Position numbers and translations under genes: made by a program. From NCBI GenBank assembly GCA_049997955.1, contig JAEBDY010000001.1, forward strand, positions 806,001 through 870,000: DNA of 64,000 nt, read 5' to 3'. This DNA is from Umezawaea sp049997955 (GTDB lineage: Bacteria > Actinomycetota > Actinomycetes > Mycobacteriales > Pseudonocardiaceae). Below the pieces are notes generated by a model. The model was not told the origin of the DNA and made no database searches. It saw nothing but the letters and a program-made list of their open reading frames with translations. The first letter of the stretch is position 1; each line of letters starts with the position of its first letter. Shown here in pieces: positions 1-8,705 of the stretch.

Positions 1-142
1 TCACCGACCGCACGCCCTCGGCCTCGGACGACGTGGTCAGCACGATCGTGGACGAGGGACCGGGCGGGGGCGTGATCTCGTCCACCGGCAGGAACGGGAG
101 AGCCGCGGCGAAGGCCGCGAGGAGGAGGGGGAGTGGTGCCAT
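1..142 (-). CDS. Partial secreted protein, N-terminus only
   Basis: Reading leftwards from an ATG at 142 there is an open frame to the window edge (47 codons, no stop). The first residues are MAPLPLLLAAFAAALPF, a hydrophobic run typical of a signal peptide, followed by a Pro-rich stretch and a Ser/Thr-rich segment. The mature part that remains is too short to assign. The spacing of the signal peptide and the Thr/Val-rich start would suit a small secreted protein such as a subtilisin-inhibitor-like protein, but that is only a guess. The gene continues outside the window. Confidence 0.5.
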   Translation of the reverse strand, partial: MAPLPLLLAAFAAALPFLPVDEITPPPGPSSTIVLTTSSEAEGVRSV

Positions 143-363
143 GCGACCACAGTGGCGCTCCCGGCCCTCGCAGCACGACCCAACCGGGCGGTAACACCGG
201 ATCGAGTGGTCTCGGTGACCGTTGACCAACCGAACGCCCACGACTTCCGTCCGGCGGGGTGGTCAGGACATGATCGACTCGGCACGCTGGGGAATGGGGA
301 CTCGTCTGCCTTGGATCCCTGGACCCAGCCCTCACCTGGCCGAAGCCGAGCGGGGCGACGAGA

Positions 364-1392
364 TCACAACTCCACAACCCTCCGCTCACGAGCAGACAAA
401 ACAGCAGCCTCAATAACCTCAAGCCCAAGAACAGCATCCCAAGGATCCACAGGAGAACCCCCACCGGAAACAGCAGCCACAACCCCGGAATAGAACCCCC
501 GGTAATCCCCGTCCTCAGTGCGAACGGACGAAGCCGAGTCCCCCGTCCGCAACACCCCCCACTCAGCGGCAGCCTCGACCCCCCACCCCTCACCAGGCAC
601 AACCCCGCCCTTGAGCAGCTCCTCCTGAGGATCCATCCCGTACTTCACGTAAGCCCCGCGACCACCCAGCACCCGGAACCGCGGCCCGAGATCCCCGACC
701 AACGCCCCGGCCCACAGGTGCGACCGCACCCCACCGCTGTGCGTCAGGGCCAAGAACGCGTCGTCGTCGGCGCGAGCCCCGCTCCGCAGCGTCCGGATCT
801 CCGCGTACACGTCCACCGGCCGCCCGAACAACGCGATCGCCTGGTCGACCAGGTGCGTCCCGAGGTCGAACACGATGCTGCCGAGGTCCGCGGGATCCCC
901 GGACTCCTTCCACGTGTCCTTCAACTCCGGCCGCCACCGCTCGAACCTCGACTCGAACCGGTGCACGTCCCCCAGCGCGCCTTCCTCCACGAGTCGCCGC
1001 ACGGTGCGGAAGTCCCCGTCCCACCGCCGGTTGTGGAACGGCGCCACGACCAGGCCGAGGCCGGCGGCCAGTTCCACCAACGCGCGGGCCTCCGCAGACG
1101 ACCCGGAGAACGGCTTGTCCACGACCACGTGCAGCCCGTGTTCCAGCGCGGCCCGCGCGTGGGCGTTGTGGAAGCGGTTCGGTGTCGTCACCACCGCCAG
1201 GTCGAACTCGCCCGCCCACACGTCGTCCAACGAGGACAGGACCTCCGCTGACGGGTACCTGGCCCGCACCTCGGCCGCGCGGTCCGGGTTCCCGGTCACC
1301 ACCGCGCTCAGTTCGAGGCCGGGGGTGGTGCTCAGGAACGGCGCGTGGAAGGCCGAGCCGCCCAGCCCGTAGCCGATCAGTGCGGTGCGCAT
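364..1392 (-). CDS. Gfo/Idh/MocA family NAD(P)-dependent oxidoreductase
   Basis: A 342-residue cytoplasmic dehydrogenase-like protein. The N-terminus carries a Rossmann motif (GYGLGGSAFH, residues 7-16). The family signature VDKPF lies near residue 91-95 (Lys93 is the usual catalytic/substrate lysine), and DLGTH at 177-180 contains the conserved Asp and His of the C-terminal alpha/beta domain. Its length is normal for the family (about 340-390). The ATG at 1392 is chosen because the Rossmann fold begins immediately; an in-frame GTG/ATG extension upstream would run through the divergent metY leader region. It is divergently oriented to the metY leader, with about 70 bp between the two starts, so the promoters share that interval. 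The substrate (a sugar, inositol or related polyol) cannot be read from the sequence. Confidence 0.88.
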   Translation of the reverse strand: MRTALIGYGLGGSAFHAPFLSTTPGLELSAVVTGNPDRAAEVRARYPSAEVLSSLDDVWAGEFDLAVVTTPNRFHNAHARAALEHGLHVVVDKPFSGSSAEARALVELAAGLGLVVAPFHNRRWDGDFRTVRRLVEEGALGDVHRFESRFERWRPELKDTWKESGDPADLGSIVFDLGTHLVDQAIALFGRPVDVYAEIRTLRSGARADDDAFLALTHSGGVRSHLWAGALVGDLGPRFRVLGGRGAYVKYGMDPQEELLKGGVVPGEGWGVEAAAEWGVLRTGDSASSVRTEDGDYRGFYSGVVAAVSGGGSPVDPWDAVLGLEVIEAAVLSARERRVVEL

Positions 1393-1452
1393 GACCCGGA
1401 ACGATAGGCGTCCCACGGGGTGGACGCCCTGTCGTGGGATCGGCATTCGGAC

Positions 1453-1458
1453 TAGCGT
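1453..1458 (+). promoter_or_regulatory. Probable -10 box for the metY leader transcript
   Basis: TAGCGT fits the actinobacterial TANNNT -10 pattern and lies 7 bp before the ATG of the leader peptide at 1466. Transcription would therefore begin at or next to that ATG, giving a leaderless mRNA. No convincing -35 is seen. This is inference from spacing only. Confidence 0.45.
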
Positions 1459-1465
1459 CCCCCTC

Positions 1466-1540
1466 ATGAGTCTGCTCGTGACCAGACGGCACGTCGACCA
1501 CGTGCGTGTCACCAGCATGGCCTGTCCCGGCCGCGCCTGA
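1466..1540 (+). CDS. Cysteine-type attenuation leader peptide upstream of metY
   Basis: A 24-codon ORF beginning MSLLVTRRHVDHVRV and ending ACPGRA before TGA at 1538-1540. The TRRHVD core with a Cys codon near the C-terminus is the hallmark of short leader peptides found before sulfur-metabolism genes in actinobacteria, where ribosome behaviour at the Cys codon controls the next gene. It starts 7 bp after a -10-like box, so it is probably leaderless. It ends 47 bp before the metY ATG, which has its own AGGAGA ribosome site. A second leader with the same core lies at 28285-28359 on the other strand. Too short for routine gene callers. Its function is inferred from family resemblance and from the downstream O-acetylhomoserine sulfhydrylase. 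Confidence 0.8.
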   Translation: MSLLVTRRHVDHVRVTSMACPGRA

Positions 1541-1587
1541 TCCAGTCCACCTCCGCGAAACCAAGATCCGCAGACCAGGAGACAGCC

Positions 1588-2885
<1,298 letters not shown>

Positions 2886-2889
<4 letters not shown>

Positions 2890-3962
2890 CCACTGGTGGA
2901 GAGACCCCTCGCGCCGCTGGCGGGTGGCGCGAGGGGGACCCCAACGGCCGCCGTCGGTGGTTCACCCACGACGGCCCGCTGGCAGGTCTGCCCGCGGTCA
3001 AGCTCGCCTACGAGACCTGGGGAACCCTGAACGAGGACCGCTCCAACGCGGTCCTGGTCGAGCACGCGCTCACCGGCGACAGCCACGTCTCCGGCGCGGT
3101 CGAGCCCGGCCACCCGACCCCCGGCTGGTGGGACGCGCTGGTCGGGCCCGGCAGGCCGCTGGACCCCGCGCACTGGTTCGTCGTCGCCCCGAACGTGCTG
3201 GGCGGCTGCCAGGGCAGCACCGGTCCGCTGTCCACCGCTCCGGACGGCAAGCCGTGGGGCAGCAGGTTCCCGCTGGTCACCGCCCGTGAGCAGGTCGCGG
3301 CCGAGGCGGCGCTGACCGACGCCCTCGGCATCGACGCGTGGGCGGCCGTCCTCGGCGGTTCGATGGGCGGGATGCGGGCCGTCGAGTGGGCGGTCGGCCA
3401 CCCGGACCGGCTGAGGTCGTTGCTGCTGCTGGCGACCCCGGCCGCTTCCTCGGCCGAGCAGATCGCGTTGGCCTCCGCGCAGGTCCACGCCGTCCGCGCG
3501 GATCCGGTGCTGGGCCTGGGGATCGCCCGGCGGATCGCGCACATCAGCTACCGCACCGAGGCCGAACTGGCGACGCGCTTCGGCCGGAAACCCCAGGGCG
3601 ACGGCAGGTTCGCCGTCGAGTCCTACCTGGACCACCACGCGGACAAGCTGGTCCGCCGCTTCGACCCGGACAGCTACGTCGTCCTCACCGAGTCGATGAA
3701 CAGCCACGACGTGGGCCGCGACCGAGGTGGGGTGCGGGCCGCGCTCGGCCGCGTCACCGCCCGCACGATCGTCGCGGGCGTGGACACCGACCGGCTGTTC
3801 CCCCTCGCGCAGCAGGCGGAACTCGCCGCGGGCATCACCACCGCCGACGACCTCCGCGTCGTCACGTCGCCGTACGGCCACGACGCGTTCCTCATCGAAT
3901 CCGACCAGGTCGGGGCGCTGGTGCGGGAACTCCTGCCGACCCGAGTGCCCTCCGGCGCGTAG
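2886..3962 (+). CDS. metX: Homoserine O-acetyltransferase
   Basis: A 358-residue alpha/beta-hydrolase-fold acyltransferase that forms O-acetylhomoserine, the substrate of the adjacent MetY. The nucleophile elbow GGSMGGM places Ser159. The catalytic Asp lies in VDTDRLFP, and the catalytic His is His332 in YGHDAFLIE. GCQGSTGP near residue 100 is the conserved oxyanion/lid region. The GTG at 2886 overlaps the metY stop by 4 bp (GTGA), and this choice gives the normal family length (about 370). MetY and MetX together carry homoserine to homocysteine. No terminator is seen after the gene; it converges with the next gene, 18 bp away. Confidence 0.95.
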
Positions 3963-3980
3963 CCGGGGGGCACTCGGACG

Positions 3981-4481
3981 TCATTCCTCCAGCGACGTGG
4001 TGATCCAGTCCGGGACGTCGAGGTCGCGCGTCTGGCACTCCGCGGCCAGCTTCACCGTCCAGCGCAGCGCCTGGAGCACGACCGTCGCCAGCTCCTGCGG
4101 CGCCCCGTTCGCGAGGGCGATCTCGATCTGCTCCGCGGCCGCTTCCTCGTCCCCGTGCACCTCGGCCAGCAGGGTGCGGATCGCGGTCCGCACGGGCGGG
4201 TCCGCGTCGTCGATCGGGACCTCCTGCCCGTCCTCGTCGAAGACCTGCATCTTCACCGGGGTGGCCCCGCCGGAGCCCAGCGCCGCGACCATCCCGCTGC
4301 ACTCGGAGAACAGCAGCAGCACGAGTTCCCTGATCTCCTCGTCGCCCTCGGGTGAACCGCTGAGGTAGCCGGTGACGAGGTCGACCGCGACAGCGTCCTC
4401 CCCGACCTTGGCCGCGGCCAAGGCCTCGCCCGCCACGGCCGTCAGCCGTGACCAGCGATCCGGATCATGCTGCGAGGTCAT
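3981..4481 (-). CDS. Hypothetical acidic cytoplasmic protein
   Basis: A 166-residue protein, strongly acidic, without signal peptide or membrane segment. It reads as mostly helical with many Glu/Asp and Ala residues; I recognise no family. ATG 4481 is preferred because GGTGG lies just upstream; an ATG at 4490 would add only three residues (MVV). It converges on metX and is divergent from the histidine kinase at 4660, with a palindrome between them at 4591-4616. Codon usage is like the neighbours, so the ORF looks genuinely translated. Confidence 0.7.
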   Translation of the reverse strand: MTSQHDPDRWSRLTAVAGEALAAAKVGEDAVAVDLVTGYLSGSPEGDEEIRELVLLLFSECSGMVAALGSGGATPVKMQVFDEDGQEVPIDDADPPVRTAIRTLLAEVHGDEEAAAEQIEIALANGAPQELATVVLQALRWTVKLAAECQTRDLDVPDWITTSLEE

Positions 4482-4590
4482 TACCACCATCTTTCACCAC
4501 GTGGGCCTGCGGCGCGGGTTGCCCGACCCGTGTCCTCCACTGCCTACCGGTTGGTGATCGGATGTCGCAATGCCTTGTGGCGGTCCGTAC

Positions 4591-4616
4591 GGGGTGATAC
4601 CCGGGTATGTCACCCC
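4591..4616. promoter_or_regulatory. Palindrome in the divergent promoter region
   Basis: GGGGTGA at 4591-4597 and TCACCCC at 4610-4616 form 7-bp arms around a TACCCGGGTA centre. It lies between the divergent starts at 4481 and 4660 and about 30 bp before a TAGCAT -10-like box for the kinase gene. Its position suits an operator, but no binding protein can be named. Confidence 0.4.
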
Positions 4617-4659
4617 ACAGCGGCACGACCCGCGCGACCCACCGACCTAGCATCGGCTG

Positions 4660-5802
4660 GTGATCCGCTCCTTGCTCCAGGTCGTGGCCCTGCGGGACCA
4701 CACACCGGCACTCGGGACCCTGCCCGTCCGCTTCCGGCGGCTCGGTGTCGCCGCGATCATGGCCTACGCGGTCGTCGTCGCCATCGTGGCGAGTTCGGAC
4801 TACGTGCGGCTCCACGAGCCGGACGGCGCCTGGCCCCTGTACTTCGCGGTCGTCGTCGGCTCGTACGCGCTGCTGGTCCGCTCCCCGCTGACCGGGTGGC
4901 GGGTCGCGACGTTCGGCCTGGTCGTCGACGTCCTGGTGCACGGGTCGTCCGCCCCGGTGATGAACGGCTGGCAGTGGTGCTTCTACCTGCCCACCGTCCT
5001 CGGGGTCGCACTGCTCTACTCCCGCTCCGTCGTGCTCACCGCCGGCTGGCTCACGCTCGGCCTGCTCGGTTTCGCGGGTGTGCTCAAGGGGGTCGGCTTC
5101 TACCCCGAGTCCGCGGTCGTGCTGGGACTGGTCCTGCTGGTCGGGTACGGGTTCGGCGCCCGCGGGCGGGCCGAGCTGGAGATCGACCGGGAACGGGCGG
5201 AGAAGGGGGCGCTGGTGGAACGGGCGCGCATCGCCCGGGAGATGCACGACGTCGTGGCGCACCACATGTCGATGGTGGTCGTGCGGTGCGAGACGGCGCC
5301 CTACCGGATCGCGGAGCTGCCGGAGGCCGGGGTGCGGGAGTTCGCCGAACTCGGCGCGGCGGCCCGTGAGGCGATCACGGACATGCAGCGGCTGCTCGGG
5401 GTGCTGCGCAGCGCCGACCAGGAAGCCGCCCGCGCGCCGCAGCCGGGGATCGCGCAGATCCCGGCGTTGGCCGAGCGCGCTTCGGCTTCCGTCGAGCTGC
5501 CCGCGCTCGACGTGCCGGAGTCCGTCGGGCTGACGGCGTACCGGGTGGTGCAGGAGGCGCTGACGAACGCGGCCCGGCACGCGCCCGGTGGCGCGGTGTC
5601 CGTCGTGCTGCGGCTGGTGGACGGGTCGGTCGAGGTGCTGGTGCGCAACACTCCCGGTGGCGCCTCGCTCGGCGGCGGTGGCGGCCGCGGACTCGCCGGG
5701 ATGCGCGAGCGGGTGGCCGTCCACGGCGGATCGCTCGCCGCGGGCGCGTCCGAAGATGGCGGGTTCGAGGTGCTGGCGTGGATACCGTTGGGGGACAAGT
5801 GA
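4660..5802 (+). CDS. Sensor histidine kinase, HisKA_3 type (NarL/DesK class)
   Basis: A 380-residue membrane kinase. Hydrophobic segments between about residues 27 and 165 form an N-terminal multi-helix membrane sensor. The dimerisation/phosphoacceptor motif is EMHDVVAHHMSMV, with His196 as the predicted phosphorylation site. The C-terminal ATPase has the N box (EALTNAARHA) and the G box (GGRGLAGMRERV). The GTG at 4660 follows a TAGCAT -10-like sequence by about 6 bp, so it may be leaderless. Its stop overlaps the GTG of the response regulator (GTGA), which makes the two a cognate pair. The signal is unknown. Confidence 0.92.
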   Translation: MIRSLLQVVALRDHTPALGTLPVRFRRLGVAAIMAYAVVVAIVASSDYVRLHEPDGAWPLYFAVVVGSYALLVRSPLTGWRVATFGLVVDVLVHGSSAPVMNGWQWCFYLPTVLGVALLYSRSVVLTAGWLTLGLLGFAGVLKGVGFYPESAVVLGLVLLVGYGFGARGRAELEIDRERAEKGALVERARIAREMHDVVAHHMSMVVVRCETAPYRIAELPEAGVREFAELGAAAREAITDMQRLLGVLRSADQEAARAPQPGIAQIPALAERASASVELPALDVPESVGLTAYRVVQEALTNAARHAPGGAVSVVLRLVDGSVEVLVRNTPGGASLGGGGGRGLAGMRERVAVHGGSLAAGASEDGGFEVLAWIPLGDK

Positions 5803-6452
5803 TCAAGGTGCTCGTGGTCGACGACCAGGAGATGGTGCGCGAGGGGTTCTCGGCGCTGCTGTCCGCGCAGGACGACATCGAGGTGGTCGGGTCGGCGGGC
5901 GACGGGATCGCCGCGGTCGCCGCCGTTCGGCGGCTGCTGCCCGACGTGGTGCTGATGGACGTCCGGATGCCCGAGATGGACGGCCTCGCTGCCACCAAGC
6001 TGCTCTGCGGCGACTCGCATCCGGTGAAGGTGCTGGTGCTGACCACGTTCGACCTGGACGACTACGTGTACGAGGCGTTGCGCGCGGGCGCCAGCGGGTT
6101 CCTGCTGAAGCACGCGCCCGCTCGCGAGCTGCTCGACGCCGTGCGGGTGGTCGCCCGCGGTGAGGCGTTGTTGGCGCCGTCGATCACGAAGCGGCTGATC
6201 GAGGACTTCGTGAAGTCCCAGCCCGGCAAGGGGGTCCGGCCGCGTGAGCTGACCGCGTTGACCGAGCGGGAGACCGAGGTGCTGCGGCTGATCGCGCAGG
6301 GGTTGTCGAACGGGGAGATAGCGGGCCACCTGTTCGTCGCCGAGCAGACGGTGAAGACGCACGTGAGCCGGGTGCTGATGAAGTTGGGTCTGCGAGACCG
6401 CGCCCAGGCGGTGATCGCGGCGTACGAGAGCGGTCTTGTCGTACCGGGGTAG
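5799..6452 (+). CDS. Response regulator, NarL/FixJ family with LuxR-type HTH
   Basis: A 217-residue two-component response regulator. The receiver domain has the acidic pocket (VVDDQEM), the phosphoacceptor Asp54 in VVLMDVRMPEMDG and the conserved Lys in LLKHAP. The C-terminal LuxR HTH begins TERETEVLRLIAQGLSNGEIA and continues through VKTHVSRVLMKL. It starts at GTG 5799 inside the kinase stop (4-bp overlap). Its target promoters are not evident; the adjacent hydrolase/acyltransferase genes are candidates by position only. Confidence 0.94.
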   Translation: MIKVLVVDDQEMVREGFSALLSAQDDIEVVGSAGDGIAAVAAVRRLLPDVVLMDVRMPEMDGLAATKLLCGDSHPVKVLVLTTFDLDDYVYEALRAGASGFLLKHAPARELLDAVRVVARGEALLAPSITKRLIEDFVKSQPGKGVRPRELTALTERETEVLRLIAQGLSNGEIAGHLFVAEQTVKTHVSRVLMKLGLRDRAQAVIAAYESGLVVPG

Positions 6453-6503
6453 TGGCTCCGCGGTGTGACGAACGCGGGGGTGCGGTCTTCCTAGTTTTCG
6501 GTC

Positions 6504-7253
6504 ATGCCTCGAACGATCGCGTTCCTCACAGCCCTCCTCGTCCTGTTCACGCCGATGCCTTCCCCGGCCGGTGGTGTTCGGGCGCTGCCGGACCTCCCGG
6601 CCGACGTGCGGGTGGTGCACTTCGATCCCGGCGGACGGGGGCGACTCGTCGTCGCGCTCGGGGACCCGTTGCGCGCCAAGCACATCGCGGTGGTGGTGCC
6701 GGGATCCGATGTGGACGTCCAGCGGTTCGACGCCCTGCTGGGGACGGCCCGCGCGGTGCGGGCCGAGGCAGGCCGGGACGACGTCGCGGTGATCGCGTGG
6801 CTGGGCTACGAGACGCCCGAAGGGCTGGGCATCGACGCGGCCACCGGCGGATCGGCCCGCGAGGGGGCGGAGTCGTTGTCCTCGTTCGTGCGGGGACTGC
6901 CCGCCGCGCACGTTTCGCTGCTGTGCCACAGCTACGGGTCGGTCGTGTGCGCGTTGGCGGACCTGCCCGGGGCGGACGACCTGGTGTTCACCGGCAGCCC
7001 CGGTGTTCGGGCCGCGTCGGTGGGGGAGCTCCGGACCGGTGCTCGGGTGTGGGCCGCGCGGTCTTCCGGTGACTGGACCCGGTGGGTGCCGAAGGCGCGG
7101 CTGTGGGATCTCGGGCACGGGAACGATCCGGCCGCTCCGGAGTTCGGGGCACGGGTGCTCGACGGCGGGGACGGGGCGCACGACGAGTACTACCGGGCAG
7201 GCGGGCCGGTGTTGCGGCAGATCGCTCGGGTCGTGGTGGGTGAGGCGTCGTGA
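6504..7253 (+). CDS. Secreted alpha/beta hydrolase, DUF1023-like
   Basis: A 249-residue protein with an N-terminal signal peptide (residues 1-20, hydrophobic then PSPAGG). The hydrolase elbow is LLCHSYGSVV, with Ser143 as predicted nucleophile; GSPGV follows, and the WDLGHGNDPAAPEFG region near the C-terminus contains a His of the DUF1023 pattern. This family is frequent in actinobacteria; its substrates are poorly known (esters or peptides). Its stop overlaps the next small ORF (GTGA at 7250). It stands at the head of a run with a membrane acyltransferase, so a role in lipid or cell-envelope modification is possible (inference). Confidence 0.82.
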   Translation: MPRTIAFLTALLVLFTPMPSPAGGVRALPDLPADVRVVHFDPGGRGRLVVALGDPLRAKHIAVVVPGSDVDVQRFDALLGTARAVRAEAGRDDVAVIAWLGYETPEGLGIDAATGGSAREGAESLSSFVRGLPAAHVSLLCHSYGSVVCALADLPGADDLVFTGSPGVRAASVGELRTGARVWAARSSGDWTRWVPKARLWDLGHGNDPAAPEFGARVLDGGDGAHDEYYRAGGPVLRQIARVVVGEAS

Positions 7254-7444
7254 GCGGCCAGGAGCCGGACCGGTCGCGGGAAGACCGGCGTCGGGACCTG
7301 GTGGCGGACGTCCTCGCGGCCGTGGTGATGGCGGGGTACTGGTTGGCCGCGGCGGGAGTGGCAGGCTCCGGTGGACTTCGGGCGGGTGGACGGCGTCGTG
7401 GTTCCGGGAACGGTGGTTCGGGGGTGCGCGGTGAGCGGTCGTGA
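7250..7444 (+). CDS. Small ORF, possible remnant of an acyltransferase N-terminus
   Basis: A 64-residue ORF that starts at a GTG overlapping the preceding stop (GTGA) and overlaps the next gene by 14 bp. It has one hydrophobic segment (ADVLAAVVMAGYWLAAAGVA), then an Arg/Gly-rich tail without recognisable fold. The first part (VSGQ-P, then R-x-VADVLAAVVMAGYWL) resembles the start of the following acyltransferase (VSGRDP, then VRALAIAGVVIGHWL), so it may be a decayed 5' duplicate. The GTGA coupling favours translation. It could also be a small membrane protein. Confidence 0.4.
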   Translation: MSGQEPDRSREDRRRDLVADVLAAVVMAGYWLAAAGVAGSGGLRAGGRRRGSGNGGSGVRGERS

Positions 7445-8705
7445 TCCGGTGGTCGACACGGTGCGTGCGCTCGCCATCGCGGGGGTGGTCATCGGGCACT
7501 GGTTGGTGACGTCGACGGTCGCGGGCGTCAACGGCATCTCCATCGACAGCCCGCTGCGGCTCATGCCGGAGTTCACCCCGGCGACCTGGGTGCTCCAGAC
7601 TTTGGGGCTGTTCTTCTTCGTCGGCGGTTTCGCCGCGGCCCGGTCCACCACGCCGCTGCTCGGTCGGGTGCGGCGCGTGGTGGTCGCCGTGGTCGTGCTG
7701 CTCCTGGTGTGGCTCGTCGTGCTGGGCGGGCTGTGGTTCCGGGGGTTGCCGCAGGTCACGTTCCTGGTGGTGGTGCACCTGGTGACCACGCCGCTGTGGT
7801 TCCTCGGCGCGTACCTGGCGCTGTCCGCGCTGATGCCGGTGTTCCGCTTCCTGGACCGGCGTCTCGGTGTGATCGCCGTGGCGGTGCCGGTCGCCCTGGT
7901 GCTGCTGGACATCGGCGCGGTGAACGTCATCGCGGTGTGGTGGGCGCCGTGGCAGCTCGGTGTCCACCTGGCGCGGGTGGGGCTGCGGCGTTCGTGGGGT
8001 TGGCCGCTGCTGGTGCTCGGCGCTCTCGGGTGCGTGCTGCTGGTGCGGTACGGCGGGTACTCGGCCAGCGCCGTCGGCGTGCCGGGGCAGCGTTCGAACC
8101 TCGCGCCGCCGACCCCGGTGGCGCTGGCGCTGGCGTTCGCGCAGATCGGGGCGGCGCTGGTGGTGCGGCCGGTGTTCCTGCCGCGCGTCGTGGGGTGGCT
8201 GAACCGGAAGGCGCTGCCGATCTTCCTGGTGCACCAGAGCGCGCTCGTGGCGGTCACGCTCGTCGGGTCCGCGTTCGGGCCGTTGCCGGGGTTGCTCACC
8301 ACCCCCGGCGGTGTGGCGTGGCTAGGCCAGCGCCTCCTCTGGCTGCCGGTGTTCGGCCTGGTGACTTGGGTGCTGCTTCGCGACCGCCGCCAGCAGCGCC
8401 AGCACGATCGTGGTGACGTGCAGGCCCACGCCGAGGCTGTTGGGCTCCAGGACGAGCAGCGGGGGGACGCAGGCCATCGCGGTCAGGAGCCACGACCACC
8501 GGCCGTGGCAGGTGCCCGCGCGGGCCGCGTGCAGGAGGTACCAGCCCAGCAGGAGGTGGATGAGGTTCTGCAGGGGGTCGACCTGGAGCACGATCAGCGT
8601 GGCGCTGGTGCCCGCGAAGCCCGTGGCGACGAAGCCGAGCACGCCGAAGGCGCCGAACGCGACGCCGAGGGTGGCGGCGAGCCGGGACCTGTGCGACTCG
8701 GCTGA
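7431..8705 (+). CDS. Integral membrane acyltransferase, acyl_transf_3 family
   Basis: A 424-codon frame from GTG 7431. Residues 1 to about 320 read as an acyltransferase-3 membrane domain with roughly ten hydrophobic helices. The catalytic-type His is in AGVVIGHWLV and the family motif FFFVGGF is at about 60-66. Such enzymes move acyl groups onto extracytoplasmic sugars, lipids or antibiotics. The last helix ends near nucleotide 8385. The frame then runs on for about 105 codons of hydrophilic, Gln/Glu/Arg/Gly-rich sequence antisense to the convergent gene, with no stop until 8705. The tail is probably a read-through of antisense coding sequence rather than a domain; a lost stop or frameshift near 8390-8416 is possible. 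Confidence 0.75.
   Translation: MSGRDPVVDTVRALAIAGVVIGHWLVTSTVAGVNGISIDSPLRLMPEFTPATWVLQTLGLFFFVGGFAAARSTTPLLGRVRRVVVAVVVLLLVWLVVLGGLWFRGLPQVTFLVVVHLVTTPLWFLGAYLALSALMPVFRFLDRRLGVIAVAVPVALVLLDIGAVNVIAVWWAPWQLGVHLARVGLRRSWGWPLLVLGALGCVLLVRYGGYSASAVGVPGQRSNLAPPTPVALALAFAQIGAALVVRPVFLPRVVGWLNRKALPIFLVHQSALVAVTLVGSAFGPLPGLLTTPGGVAWLGQRLLWLPVFGLVTWVLLRDRRQQRQHDRGDVQAHAEAVGLQDEQRGDAGHRGQEPRPPAVAGARAGRVQEVPAQQEVDEVLQGVDLEHDQRGAGAREARGDEAEHAEGAERDAEGGGEPGPVRLG

Noticed and set aside
1541..1587. SAM riboswitch upstream of metY
   Set aside because: The interval after the leader peptide is only 47 nt and does not show the conserved SAM aptamer cores; the leader peptide explains the region better.
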